Program-made: the position numbers and the translations under genes
Shown here: one piece after another, positions 25,002-31,896 of the stretch
How the letters are laid out: every line of letters begins with the position of its first letter
Numbering within the stretch: the stretch's first letter is position 1
Notes under the pieces: generated by a model
Told to the model about the DNA's origin: nothing
The model's input: only the letters and a program-made list of their open reading frames with translations
Databases searched by the model: none
Assembly: GCF_020907275.1 (NCBI RefSeq)
Contig: NZ_JAJJWI010000031.1
Span: 1-32,087, forward strand
Length of the DNA: 32,087 nucleotides
Reading direction: 5' to 3'
Source of the DNA: Pontibacter silvestris
GTDB lineage: Bacteria > Bacteroidota > Bacteroidia > Cytophagales > Hymenobacteraceae

Positions 25002-26135
25002 ATGGACGAACCATCAAGGCTTAGTGCACTAAGTTCATATCAAATTATGGACACGCTACCTCAGAAAGAATTGGATGAGGTAACAGAGCTTGCGTCTATT
25101 ATTTGTGGAGTGCCTATATCACTTTTAACATTGTTGGATGCGGATCGGCAGTGGTTTAAATCGAAGGTGGGGTTAGATGCATCAGAAACTGCCAGGGAGT
25201 TTGCTTTTTGCAATTATACTATACAGTCAGCAGATGAGGTTATGGTTGTGCATGACTCTTTTGAAGATGAGCGGTTTAAGCTGAACCCTCTTGTAACAGG
25301 CAACCCTAATATTAGGTTTTACGCAGGAGCTCCGCTAGTTACTTCCGAAGGGCATGCCTTGGGAGCGCTTTGTGTTATTGACTGCAGGCCACGAACATTA
25401 ACAGAAGAACAGAAGCGGGCACTAAAGTTACTCAGCAAAAAAGTAATAGACATATTTGAGTTAAGAAAAGCCCAGATAGAATCTAACCGGTTGTTTAAGT
25501 CAGATTCCCGGCGATTATTTGCTTTATCTGAACACTCGCCAGACTTTATTACTACGGTTAATGATTCCTTAAAAATCACTTATGCCAACAAAGCGCATGA
25601 TGGTATTGGTCGTGGAGAGTTACTGGGGATGTTTATTTTAGAGATTATTGAACCTACCTTCAGGAAAGATTTTATCTTTCATTGTACCAATGTATTTCAG
25701 GAGGGGGAACAAACAAACTTGGATCTGAAACTTACCAATAGAGCAGGTAATAAACCATGGGTAACCTGTCGTATTGCTCCACTTAAAGAGGACAATGGGG
25801 CTGTATTTAATATTTTAGTGGTGTGCACAGACATTACTGAACGAAAGCTGGCAGAAGAAGACAAAAAAAAGCACATTAGATCGATGGAAGAGGTGATGTT
25901 TATGATCTCTCATCAGTTAAGAAGCCCTATATGCAGAGCGATGGGTTTAGCTGGCTTGCTGAGTTATGATGAAGTTTCTTATGAAGATAAGCTGGAGTGC
26001 ATCCGGCATATTAATACTTCTATTTCTGAAGTTGAAAAGTTTTCGCGGGAGCTGTCAATGTTTGTAGAGTCATTAAAGACTGCTAATCACGGAAGCGGCA
26101 AGAAGCACTCTACTGATGGGGGGCTTTCTCTGTAA
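25002..26135 (+). CDS. GAF-PAS-DHp signalling protein lacking kinase ATPase domain
   Basis: This 377-aa cytoplasmic protein has three domains. A GAF domain (about 1-155) includes ICGVPISLLTLLDADRQWFKS and FYAGAPLVTSEGHALGALCVID. A PAS domain with PAC-like end follows (about 172-285; ALSEHSPDFITTVNDSLKITYANKA, ...VCTDITERKLAE). The last part is a histidine-kinase dimerisation helix with the H-box MISHQLRSPICRAMGLAGLL (phosphoacceptor His304). After a second helix (about 328-357) the protein ends with a polar tail; no HATPase (N, G1, F, G2) region exists here or in the 150 bp downstream. It may be phosphorylated by another kinase, act as a phosphotransfer or regulatory dimerisation partner, or be a truncated kinase. 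No response regulator is adjacent. Confidence 0.85.
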   Translation: MDEPSRLSALSSYQIMDTLPQKELDEVTELASIICGVPISLLTLLDADRQWFKSKVGLDASETAREFAFCNYTIQSADEVMVVHDSFEDERFKLNPLVTGNPNIRFYAGAPLVTSEGHALGALCVIDCRPRTLTEEQKRALKLLSKKVIDIFELRKAQIESNRLFKSDSRRLFALSEHSPDFITTVNDSLKITYANKAHDGIGRGELLGMFILEIIEPTFRKDFIFHCTNVFQEGEQTNLDLKLTNRAGNKPWVTCRIAPLKEDNGAVFNILVVCTDITERKLAEEDKKKHIRSMEEVMFMISHQLRSPICRAMGLAGLLSYDEVSYEDKLECIRHINTSISEVEKFSRELSMFVESLKTANHGSGKKHSTDGGLSL

Positions 26136-26220
26136 TAAACTTTGGTTTTAAGACGGACTTTAGTTTTGCCTTTTCTATAGCTTGCTGCTTGCTGTAAACA
26201 CATCATACACCTTGAGTTAA

Positions 26221-26268
26221 AACATGAAGAGGCGGTTTACACTTATAAGTAAACCGCCTCTTCATGTT
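26221..26268. terminator. Convergent bidirectional terminator
   Basis: Perfect 20-bp arms (26221-26240 and 26249-26268; core GAGGCGGTTTAC / GTAAACCGCCTC) with loop ACTTATAA. It lies between the convergent GAF-PAS gene and the outer-membrane protein gene (19 nt from the latter's stop), and would stop transcription from both sides. Confidence 0.85.
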
Positions 26269-26286
26269 TATAGAAAATATTTTTGT

Positions 26287-26958
26287 TTAGAATCCTCCGA
26301 AAGGGCTGTTATAGTAACCGCCATAACCCGGACCATAATAAGGGTTGTTAAATGACGAGGCTCCGTCTGTATAACGAACGCCGCCTGTTACAGAGAAGTT
26401 CTCTGTTATTTTGTAAGTAGCTTTAAAGTCAGCACCCATACGGCCAGGGCTGTTCAGCCTGTTATAAAGCGTGTTTTGGTTTGGCATGTTAGAGAAGTTC
26501 TTCCATATATGGCCGCTCAGTATAAGCCTGTCGCTGGCCAGGTAATCAACTCCTGCACTGGCTACATAGTTGCTGCTGGCATTGTTGCGGTACAACACTG
26601 TTGTACCTTCAGCTGTTCTGACGGGTACATCGTGTGCTATTACGTTTACATAAGCCAAACTGGCGTTTACCCTGAAGCGGTTGCTTACCTGGTAACGGAC
26701 GGACGGCTCCAAATAAGTAGCTGCTCCGAACAAGCTGTTGAAGCTGGCTCCCGCCGAAAGGCTATAACTTAGCTTAGGGCCATCCCAGGAAGGTTTAGGC
26801 TTTGCAGCCTGTCCTGCTAAAGGTAATGTTGTATCGGCTGGCACTGCTATAGTAGGCACTGGAGTAGCATCTAAATTAGGTTTTGTACCTGATTGTGCTA
26901 CTACATGCCCTGACCAAAGCAGGCTGATGGCTAGTATCGTTTTTGTTAATATTTTCAC
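26287..26958 (-). CDS. Predicted outer-membrane beta-barrel protein
   Basis: This 223-aa protein has a signal peptide (MKILTKTILAISLLWSGHVV, cleavage after AQ near 22) and a Pro/Thr-rich linker (about 25-55). Alternating strands typical of outer-membrane barrels follow: LSYSLSAGASFNSLF, LEPSVRYQVSNRFRVNASLAYVNV, NYVASAGVDYLASDRLILSGHIW, GADFKATYKITENFSVTGGVRYTDG. The tail is Gly/Tyr/Pro-rich (NNPYYGPGYGGYYNSPFGGF) and ends in Phe, a usual barrel-assembly signal. The start is GTG at 26956-26958, needed for the signal peptide, and it lies inside a 14-bp palindrome TTTTCACGTGAAAA. Function is unknown; a small porin-like or adhesin-like barrel is possible. Confidence 0.75.
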   Translation of the reverse strand: MKILTKTILAISLLWSGHVVAQSGTKPNLDATPVPTIAVPADTTLPLAGQAAKPKPSWDGPKLSYSLSAGASFNSLFGAATYLEPSVRYQVSNRFRVNASLAYVNVIAHDVPVRTAEGTTVLYRNNASSNYVASAGVDYLASDRLILSGHIWKNFSNMPNQNTLYNRLNSPGRMGADFKATYKITENFSVTGGVRYTDGASSFNNPYYGPGYGGYYNSPFGGF

Positions 26959-26965
26959 GTGAAAA
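26952..26965. promoter_or_regulatory. 14-bp palindrome over the GTG start
   Basis: TTTTCACGTGAAAA is a perfect palindrome whose left half contains the GTG start codon of the barrel protein on the minus strand. It may bind a regulator or fold in the mRNA to limit initiation. Chance occurrence is possible at this size. Confidence 0.35.
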
Positions 26966-27085
26966 CTGAAGAAGTATAAGTTCTAGTACTAAGATAAAGG
27001 ATAACAGATTCAAAATCAACTATTATGCCTATTATAGAAAAACGACATACAAGCTGATTTGTTGTGCCGGCTTGTTATACCTTAC

Positions 27086-28918
27086 CTACTTCGACTTTGA
27101 ACCAAGCCAGGCTTTTCTGAACTTCTCCATTTTAGAGGTAAGCTTTTTACTAGCGTCTTCATAAGGTACCACCTCTATGGTTTGAACCTCATTTAAAACA
27201 AGCGTAGTAGTGCGTGTCTGGGCCAGGCGTTTGAAAGTAATGGGAATGCTGTCGCCAGGTTTGTGGCTGCTTAAGATATTTTTCAACTCTTCTGCTGTTG
27301 TTACAGTTTTACCGTCAAGCGATATAATAATATCGGTACGGTCTAAGCCAGCTTTGTAGGCAGCAGAGTTAACATAAGTGCCAGCCATTATTTCGGCACC
27401 CTCTTCCCCATATTTTAAAGCGATCATGCCTAGGCTGGCCGCGCCAGGGTTTGCTTTCCGAAGCTCGAAACCTGCCTTTGCCAACAGCGCTGCATAGTCC
27501 GGTAATTGGCTACCCCGAATGCTGTTCTGAAAGAAGTCTGTAGCCCATGCTTTGTCGCCGCTCACTTCGGCCAGTGTTTCTTCCAGGTCAGACAGCACAT
27601 AGGCTTTTTCTGTTTTACCATACTTGCGCCACAGGGCCTGCATGTAGTCATCCAGTGTTTTATTGTACTGCTGCCGAAGCGTCATATCCAGGGCTAAGCC
27701 TACCATGCTTCCATAAGTGTAGTAGGAGATGAAAGTGTTCTGTCGGTTAACGGGGTCTACAGATCGGGCGGCATCTACAAACGGTGCCTGCATGCTCATC
27801 TCAACAAGGCTGTGGTACTGGCGGCCTGGCGAAAGCAACACATAGTTAAGGTCTCCTGCCAGGTCTGAAGCATATTTCTTTACATCAAATATGCCGCTGC
27901 GCTTCATAATCATATCGCCGTAGTAGCTGGTGAAACCTTCGGCCAGCCACAGTAACTCTGACATATTTGCTTCCTGAAAATTAAAAGGCTCGAGGCTTTT
28001 TGGACGGATACGCTCCACGTTCCAGGAGTGGAAATACTCATGGGAAACCGTGTTCAGTAAGCCTGGCATAGCCGAGGCAAGAGGCTGCGAACTGGTAAGA
28101 ATCGTAGAGTTACGGTGTTCCATGCCATCGCCTACTGCCTGTGGCATATAGCAACCTATAAAAGTGTATCGGCCAAAGTCGTAGTCAGGAAGCTCGCCAT
28201 AAACGGCACGTTGCTCGGCTACAATTCTTTTTGTTTTTTCCACATACTCGTTAAACTCTTCCGGTGTACCAGTGTGGTGCAGTGTTACCTGTATGGTTTT
28301 AGGCTGGCCGTTATCGTTTACTGTCCATTCTGCAAAGTCAAAGTTGCTAAGCTCAGTCGGGCTGTCCATCAGGTACTGGAAGTTAGGGGCATAGTAGGTG
28401 TTGCCCTGCTCTGGTTTCAGTTGTGTGGCTACTTTCCAGTTGCTTCCCTGCGGAATATGGAATGTTACATAAGCCGGGGATTGCTCAAACCCTTGGGCGT
28501 ACATAAGTGTGGCGGGCATGTTCAGGTGCGCGTGCGTTTCGTCTATACCCGCATATGTGCCATCGGCATGGTCGCCAAATAAGGTGTAGCTTACTTTAAC
28601 ACTGCCGTTATGCCCTGTCACAACCCATTGGTGCAGGTTGGCTTTGCTAATATGCAATTGCTTGCCCTGGGCATCGGTAGCACGAACATTATAAACGTTT
28701 TTGGCGAACTCATGTATAGCGTAGCGCCCTGGTGAGGTGCGTGGCATGAGTACCTTTAAAGTATCGGTGTTTATGCCGGAAAAGGTGACTTCCACCTGTG
28801 CTTCGTGGTGCACAGCATTCGGAAAAGAGAGGCTGTAATCTACTTGCTGCTGTGCCAGTATCGGATGAGCCAGCAGGGCCAGACCCAGGCCTAGCAGGCT
28901 GCCTAGTTTATTTTTCAT
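27086..28918 (-). CDS. M61 family metallopeptidase with PDZ domain
   Basis: This 610-aa protein begins with signal peptide MKNKLGSLLGLGLALLAHPI (cleavage near LAQ), followed by a beta-rich M61 N-terminal domain (about 25-215). The zinc site is HEYFH (His293, Glu294, His297), with Glu327 in LWLAEGFTSYYGD as the third ligand. A helical domain follows, then a PDZ domain at about 485-575 (LGMIALKYGEEGAEIMAG..., YKAGLDRTDIIISLDGKTV) and a basic C terminus. This is the usual glycyl-aminopeptidase-type architecture of Bacteroidota M61 enzymes, about 600 aa. Periplasmic location is inferred. It has its own promoter at 28948-28979 with good match to the Bacteroidota consensus. Confidence 0.93.
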   Translation of the reverse strand: MKNKLGSLLGLGLALLAHPILAQQQVDYSLSFPNAVHHEAQVEVTFSGINTDTLKVLMPRTSPGRYAIHEFAKNVYNVRATDAQGKQLHISKANLHQWVVTGHNGSVKVSYTLFGDHADGTYAGIDETHAHLNMPATLMYAQGFEQSPAYVTFHIPQGSNWKVATQLKPEQGNTYYAPNFQYLMDSPTELSNFDFAEWTVNDNGQPKTIQVTLHHTGTPEEFNEYVEKTKRIVAEQRAVYGELPDYDFGRYTFIGCYMPQAVGDGMEHRNSTILTSSQPLASAMPGLLNTVSHEYFHSWNVERIRPKSLEPFNFQEANMSELLWLAEGFTSYYGDMIMKRSGIFDVKKYASDLAGDLNYVLLSPGRQYHSLVEMSMQAPFVDAARSVDPVNRQNTFISYYTYGSMVGLALDMTLRQQYNKTLDDYMQALWRKYGKTEKAYVLSDLEETLAEVSGDKAWATDFFQNSIRGSQLPDYAALLAKAGFELRKANPGAASLGMIALKYGEEGAEIMAGTYVNSAAYKAGLDRTDIIISLDGKTVTTAEELKNILSSHKPGDSIPITFKRLAQTRTTTLVLNEVQTIEVVPYEDASKKLTSKMEKFRKAWLGSKSK

Positions 28919-28947
28919 CAGGAGATTTAATAATCAAAATAAAGATT

Positions 28948-28979
28948 TAAATATAGCGATTGTAAGCTGTTGTCACAAA
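28948..28979 (-). promoter_or_regulatory. Bacteroidota promoter of M61 gene
   Basis: On the minus strand: TTTG, 20-nt spacer, TATATTTA (7 of 8 to TAnnTTTG with only the last base off). It lies in the 65-bp gap between the methyltransferase stop and the M61 ATG, giving a start site about 20-25 nt before the ATG. Confidence 0.6.
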
Positions 28980-28983
28980 TGCA

Positions 28984-29637
28984 TTAGCTTTTCGCATAAA
29001 CTTTACTCTGAATCATGCTGCCGTAAAATACATACTGGTGCTCCTGTTGCAGCTTAAGCGTTTGGAAGTGCCGGGTATAGTCAGGAAATTCCTGTGCTTT
29101 TACATCGCTTAATACTCTAAAAAAATGGTACATGCTCTTTTCAAGCAGGCGTTGCCATAGGGGAGGAGGCTGACGTACAGGAGAGAAATCAGTAAAGAAC
29201 CATTTTCCTCCTGAAACGAGAGAGGCGTTTAGCTTTTTCATCAGCTGCGAAAGGCGCTGTTCCGGGAAAAGATCTAGCAGGAAAGGTGTAATGATGATAT
29301 CGAACTGATCCTGTACCTGCAGTACCTGCTCTGTGCCGACACGGAAAGTTACCTTACAAGTATGCTGTTGTTTATATTGTCGATAACGCTGCTCTGCCAG
29401 TTTCAGCATGGCAGGAGAGGCTTCTAAGTAGTAAATGTTTAGATGTTTGTGTGCAGATAATAGTTGCTCCAGTAGCCAGCCGCTGCCTCCGCCTATAAGA
29501 AGGACCCTGGCCTTTGGCGAAAGATGAGGTAGCAGGGCCAGTTGCGCTTTTTGAAGAGCTTTGCCAAACACAAGCCTGGCAAGGCGATCATAGAAAGGGG
29601 CAACACGGTCGAAGCCGCTATCAGGTAAGGTAGGCAA
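28984..29637 (-). CDS. Class I SAM-dependent methyltransferase
   Basis: This 217-aa protein starts with GFDRVAPFYDRLARLVFG (about 8-25), the N-terminal signature of ubiquinone/menaquinone-type methyltransferase relatives. Motif I is VLLIGGGSGWLLEQLL (about 45-60), an acidic residue after a strand (YYLEASPAML) follows, and the next motifs are QFDIIITPFLLDLFPE and VSGGKWFFTDFSPV. The start is TTG at 29635-29637; the nearest upstream codons in frame run into a stop and the FDRVAPFYD region must be kept. The GGGSG in place of the more common GCGTG still fits SAM binding. The target is unknown. A TATATTTG box at 29663-29670 lies just upstream within the CinA gene flank. Confidence 0.82.
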   Translation of the reverse strand: MPTLPDSGFDRVAPFYDRLARLVFGKALQKAQLALLPHLSPKARVLLIGGGSGWLLEQLLSAHKHLNIYYLEASPAMLKLAEQRYRQYKQQHTCKVTFRVGTEQVLQVQDQFDIIITPFLLDLFPEQRLSQLMKKLNASLVSGGKWFFTDFSPVRQPPPLWQRLLEKSMYHFFRVLSDVKAQEFPDYTRHFQTLKLQQEHQYVFYGSMIQSKVYAKS

Positions 29638-29662
29638 AGGCTTTTAAAAACAGTTATAATGG

Positions 29663-29670
29663 CAAATATA
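29663..29670 (-). promoter_or_regulatory. Bacteroidota -7 box for methyltransferase
   Basis: On the minus strand this reads TATATTTG, 26 nt before the TTG start, in the gap after the CinA stop. No -33 TTTG is found at the normal spacing, so it is a partial match. Confidence 0.35.
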
Positions 29671-29674
29671 AGGC

Positions 29675-30166
29675 TTAGCGGCCATAGTGCTGATCGAGCA
29701 GCCCTTTCAGCTTTTCAAACACATAGTTAGTGATTTGTTCCCGGATGCTTTCTGTGTCGCCTTTAAAAACCTCTCTGAATTCCTCTGCTTTGCCATCGTA
29801 TAAAAAAGACACAAAGGTAGTACCTACTGGCTTTTCGGGTGTTTCGGAGCCTCCTTCACCTGTCAGGCCTGTAATGGCAATGCAAACATCAGCGTCCAAC
29901 AGCTTTTTTAAGCCCATTACCATTTCATTGGTTACTTGCTGCGATTCTGCTGTGTAAAGCTCCAGTGTTTCTTTCTTTACATTTAATAACTTTTGCTTTA
30001 CTTCAGGCTGATAAACGACCATGCTTCCTTTTAAGACATCGCTACTGCCAGTGGCCTTCACAAACTCAGATGCCAGCATACCGGCGGTACAGCTTTCTGC
30101 AAAAGCTACCGTTAACCCATTGTCCTTCAGTTGCAGCACCATTTCGGTTAGGTCTTTCTCCTTCAT
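29675..30166 (-). CDS. CinA C-terminal domain protein (nicotinamide-nucleotide amidohydrolase type)
   Basis: This 163-aa protein is a stand-alone CinA C-terminal domain. Visible are LTVAFAESCTAGMLASEFVKATGSS (about 18-42, nucleophile-type Ser in AESCT), GSMVVYQPEVKQKLLNV (about 47-63) and AITGLTGEGGSETPEKPVGTTFVSF (about 98-121). In characterised members this domain (PncC) deamidates nicotinamide mononucleotide to nicotinate mononucleotide, salvaging pyridine nucleotides. CinA's N-terminal molybdopterin-like domain is absent, as is normal for the short type. The typical AESCTGG is AESCTAG here, a small deviation. Located between the ThpR and methyltransferase genes on the same strand. Confidence 0.85.
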   Translation of the reverse strand: MKEKDLTEMVLQLKDNGLTVAFAESCTAGMLASEFVKATGSSDVLKGSMVVYQPEVKQKLLNVKKETLELYTAESQQVTNEMVMGLKKLLDADVCIAITGLTGEGGSETPEKPVGTTFVSFLYDGKAEEFREVFKGDTESIREQITNYVFEKLKGLLDQHYGR

Positions 30167-30240
30167 TATTTTTAACTTAATTCATAATTTAATGCAGCAT
30201 ATCTTACTCGTTTCTGTTTATATAGGTTTTTTACAGGGTT

Positions 30241-30789
30241 TTAACCTAGTGTATATGTTTCCAGTACTGTATATACCGGGTGCGGTGAGGTAAGTGTCGA
30301 TTGCCAAAGGGCTATGCTGTTTACCTCCAGCGTATAATCATGCTCGGGCACAAGTGCCGGGAGGCGCTTGGGTGTCGGTTGGCCTTTACGGAAACGAGCC
30401 ATAGTTACGTGCGGAATAGCCTTCTGCTTTTTAGGTGGTTCTGTTGCCAATGCCTGTACAAGATCATGGCTTAAGGCCTCAAATGCCTGGTGCTGCTGAA
30501 ACCTTGCCCATATCAGGCGTGGTGAATGGGCGTTAGGACCTGCCTCTGTACTGGCCAGAAATAAGGTAAACGGTGCATGGCGTTTAGTTACTTCAGCTAA
30601 AGCTTGCTTAATGGCAGGGAGTTCCTGCTGTGGTACGTTCCCGATAAAGAAGAGTGTAAGGTGCAGATTGTCTAAAGGTACTGCCCTGACGGCAGGCTGC
30701 AAAAAAGGCTGTAGTTGCTCCTGTAAATTTACCTTTAGTGGAGAGGGAAGCGTAGCTGCCACAAACAGCCGAATTTCTTCTTGTGTCAT
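30241..30789 (-). CDS. thpR: RNA 2',3'-cyclic phosphodiesterase
   Basis: This 182-aa 2H phosphoesterase has both catalytic tetrapeptides: HLTL (His43) in NLHLTLFFIGNV, and HVTM (His127) in IPHVTMARFRKG. RLFVAATLP near the N terminus and PRLIWARF are also typical. ThpR opens 2',3'-cyclic phosphate ends to 2'-phosphates and has RNA ligase-like activity in vitro. Its length equals the family norm. It is upstream of the CinA-type gene on the same strand with a 74-bp gap, and divergent from the PAP2 gene. Confidence 0.9.
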   Translation of the reverse strand: MTQEEIRLFVAATLPSPLKVNLQEQLQPFLQPAVRAVPLDNLHLTLFFIGNVPQQELPAIKQALAEVTKRHAPFTLFLASTEAGPNAHSPRLIWARFQQHQAFEALSHDLVQALATEPPKKQKAIPHVTMARFRKGQPTPKRLPALVPEHDYTLEVNSIALWQSTLTSPHPVYTVLETYTLG

Positions 30790-30883
30790 AGGATAAAGAA
30801 AATAGGTAATAAAACATCGGTTTGGTGTACGTGTGTGTCAGTGGTAGGTGTTGTTGCGTAGAAGTATAAAATTGCTTTGAATT

Positions 30884-31603
30884 ATGATTAAGAATTTCTA
30901 TAAAAAATTAGGTGCTGGCCTTGCTCTGTTTACCGTGGAGCTGCTATTTATATGGCTTCTCTTTATTATATGCATTATCGTGTTTTTTTACTTAAGCAGT
31001 GAGATAATAGCAGGGGATAAGTTGGGGCTGGATGATGCTGCTTTTAGCTTTGCAGCAGGTATTACTACGCCAACACTTACCGCTGTTATGGAGGTTATTA
31101 CCTTTTTTGCCTCACGGCAGTTTCTGACGCCGGCGGCACTACTGCTGATAGCCTACTTTATATTTGTACGGAGACACCGGTGGTATTCTCTGAAAGTGCC
31201 TGTGGTGGCTTTGGGAAGCATTACTTTAAACCTTGTGCTTAAGTTTTTCTTTGACAGGCCACGGCCACTTATGCCCTTGGTAGAGACTTCCGGTTTAAGC
31301 TTTCCGAGCGGGCACTCTATGGTAGCCGCTTCTTTTTATGGTCTCATTATACATATCGTCTGGAAAAATGTAGCTTCTCTGGTGTGGCGGTACACGCTGT
31401 CGGCCCTGTTGGTTATGTTTATACTACTAATTGGTTTTAGCCGGGTTTACTTACGGGTGCATTATGCTACCGATGTGCTAGCCGGTTTTGCTGCAGGGCT
31501 ACTGTGGGTAATAATTGGAATTGGTGTTTTGAGACGTATGGAGAAATTTTCTAAAAAAGAACTAGCCCCTGTGGTAGAGGAAGATATGCCCACCGGAAAA
31601 TAA
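30884..31603 (+). CDS. PAP2 family phosphatase
   Basis: This 239-aa integral membrane phosphatase has six likely spans (about 11-36, 60-78, 82-96, 106-120, 148-160, 172-186, 197-214; the first is long and the second weak). The catalytic triad of motifs is complete: KFFFDRPRP (Lys120 to Arg127-Pro128), PSGH (141-144) and SRVYLRVHYATD (Arg187, His193, Asp197). Substrates of this group are undecaprenyl pyrophosphate or lipid phosphates such as phosphatidate and lipid A phosphates. With ATG at 30884 the first span has a basic MIKNFYKK leader. It precedes tRNA-Leu by 96 bp, with a separate promoter for the tRNA. Confidence 0.9.
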   Translation: MIKNFYKKLGAGLALFTVELLFIWLLFIICIIVFFYLSSEIIAGDKLGLDDAAFSFAAGITTPTLTAVMEVITFFASRQFLTPAALLLIAYFIFVRRHRWYSLKVPVVALGSITLNLVLKFFFDRPRPLMPLVETSGLSFPSGHSMVAASFYGLIIHIVWKNVASLVWRYTLSALLVMFILLIGFSRVYLRVHYATDVLAGFAAGLLWVIIGIGVLRRMEKFSKKELAPVVEEDMPTGK

Positions 31604-31618
31604 TTTCTTGATTTGTGC

Positions 31619-31649
31619 ATTGTAGAAATCGAAATCTGTTTTACATTTG
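31619..31649 (+). promoter_or_regulatory. Bacteroidota promoter of tRNA-Leu
   Basis: ATTG (31619-31622), 19-nt spacer, TACATTTG (31642-31649): an exact -7 match with proper spacing. The start site would lie near 31656, about 44 nt before the mature tRNA 5' end. Confidence 0.7.
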
Positions 31650-31699
31650 CAAACCCAAACCACCACATGATGGGACACTGAATCTGATTTGGTGTACTT

Positions 31700-31781
31700 G
31701 CGCACGTGGCGAAACTGGTAGACGTGCAGGTCTCAGAAGCCTGTGCCTTCGGGTGTGGGAGTTCGAATCTCCCCGTGCGCA
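31700..31781 (+). tRNA. tRNA-Leu (anticodon CAG)
   Basis: An 82-nt class II tRNA gene. The acceptor stem is GCGCACG (31700-31706) with CGTGCGC (31774-31780) and discriminator A at 31781. The anticodon arm is CAGGT-CTCAGAA-GCCTG with a T:G closing wobble, and the anticodon CAG reads CTG codons. A long variable arm (GCCTTCGGGT) and T arm GGGAG-TTCGAAT-CTCCC follow. The D arm contains the usual GAAACTGGTAGAC. CCA is not encoded (the sequence continues CACAAA), so it is added after processing. A strong palindrome starts at its 3' end. Confidence 0.96.
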
Positions 31782-31836
31782 CACAAAAAAAAGCGGGCAC
31801 TGATTTTAAAATCAGTGCCCGCTTTTTTTTGTGTGC
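31779..31836. terminator. 58-bp perfect palindrome, bidirectional terminator of tRNA-Leu
   Basis: A perfect 29-nt-arm inverted repeat, centred on 31807/31808 with TTTT/AAAA in the middle. The GC part is GCGGGCACTGA / TCAGTGCCCGC, flanked by 8 A and 8 T. The outermost GCACAC/GTGTGC includes the last bases of the tRNA acceptor stem and discriminator. The T-run on each side lets it stop transcription in both directions. Confidence 0.9.
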
Positions 31837-31862
31837 AATATTTAATCTCATTTATTCTGATG

Positions 31863-31896
31863 TTCTCAGATAGGGCAGCACCTAAGAATCTGAGAA
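31863..31896. repeat. 9-bp inverted repeat
   Basis: TTCTCAGAT (31863-31871) / ATCTGAGAA (31888-31896) with a 16-nt spacer. It is located between the two long hairpins and overlaps the stop of the edge frame. It may be a hairpin or a binding site. Confidence 0.35.

Noticed and set aside
31462..31851. 129-codon minus-strand frame across the tRNA-Leu gene
   Set aside because: Overlaps a clear tRNA and a palindromic terminator; translation product is meaningless.
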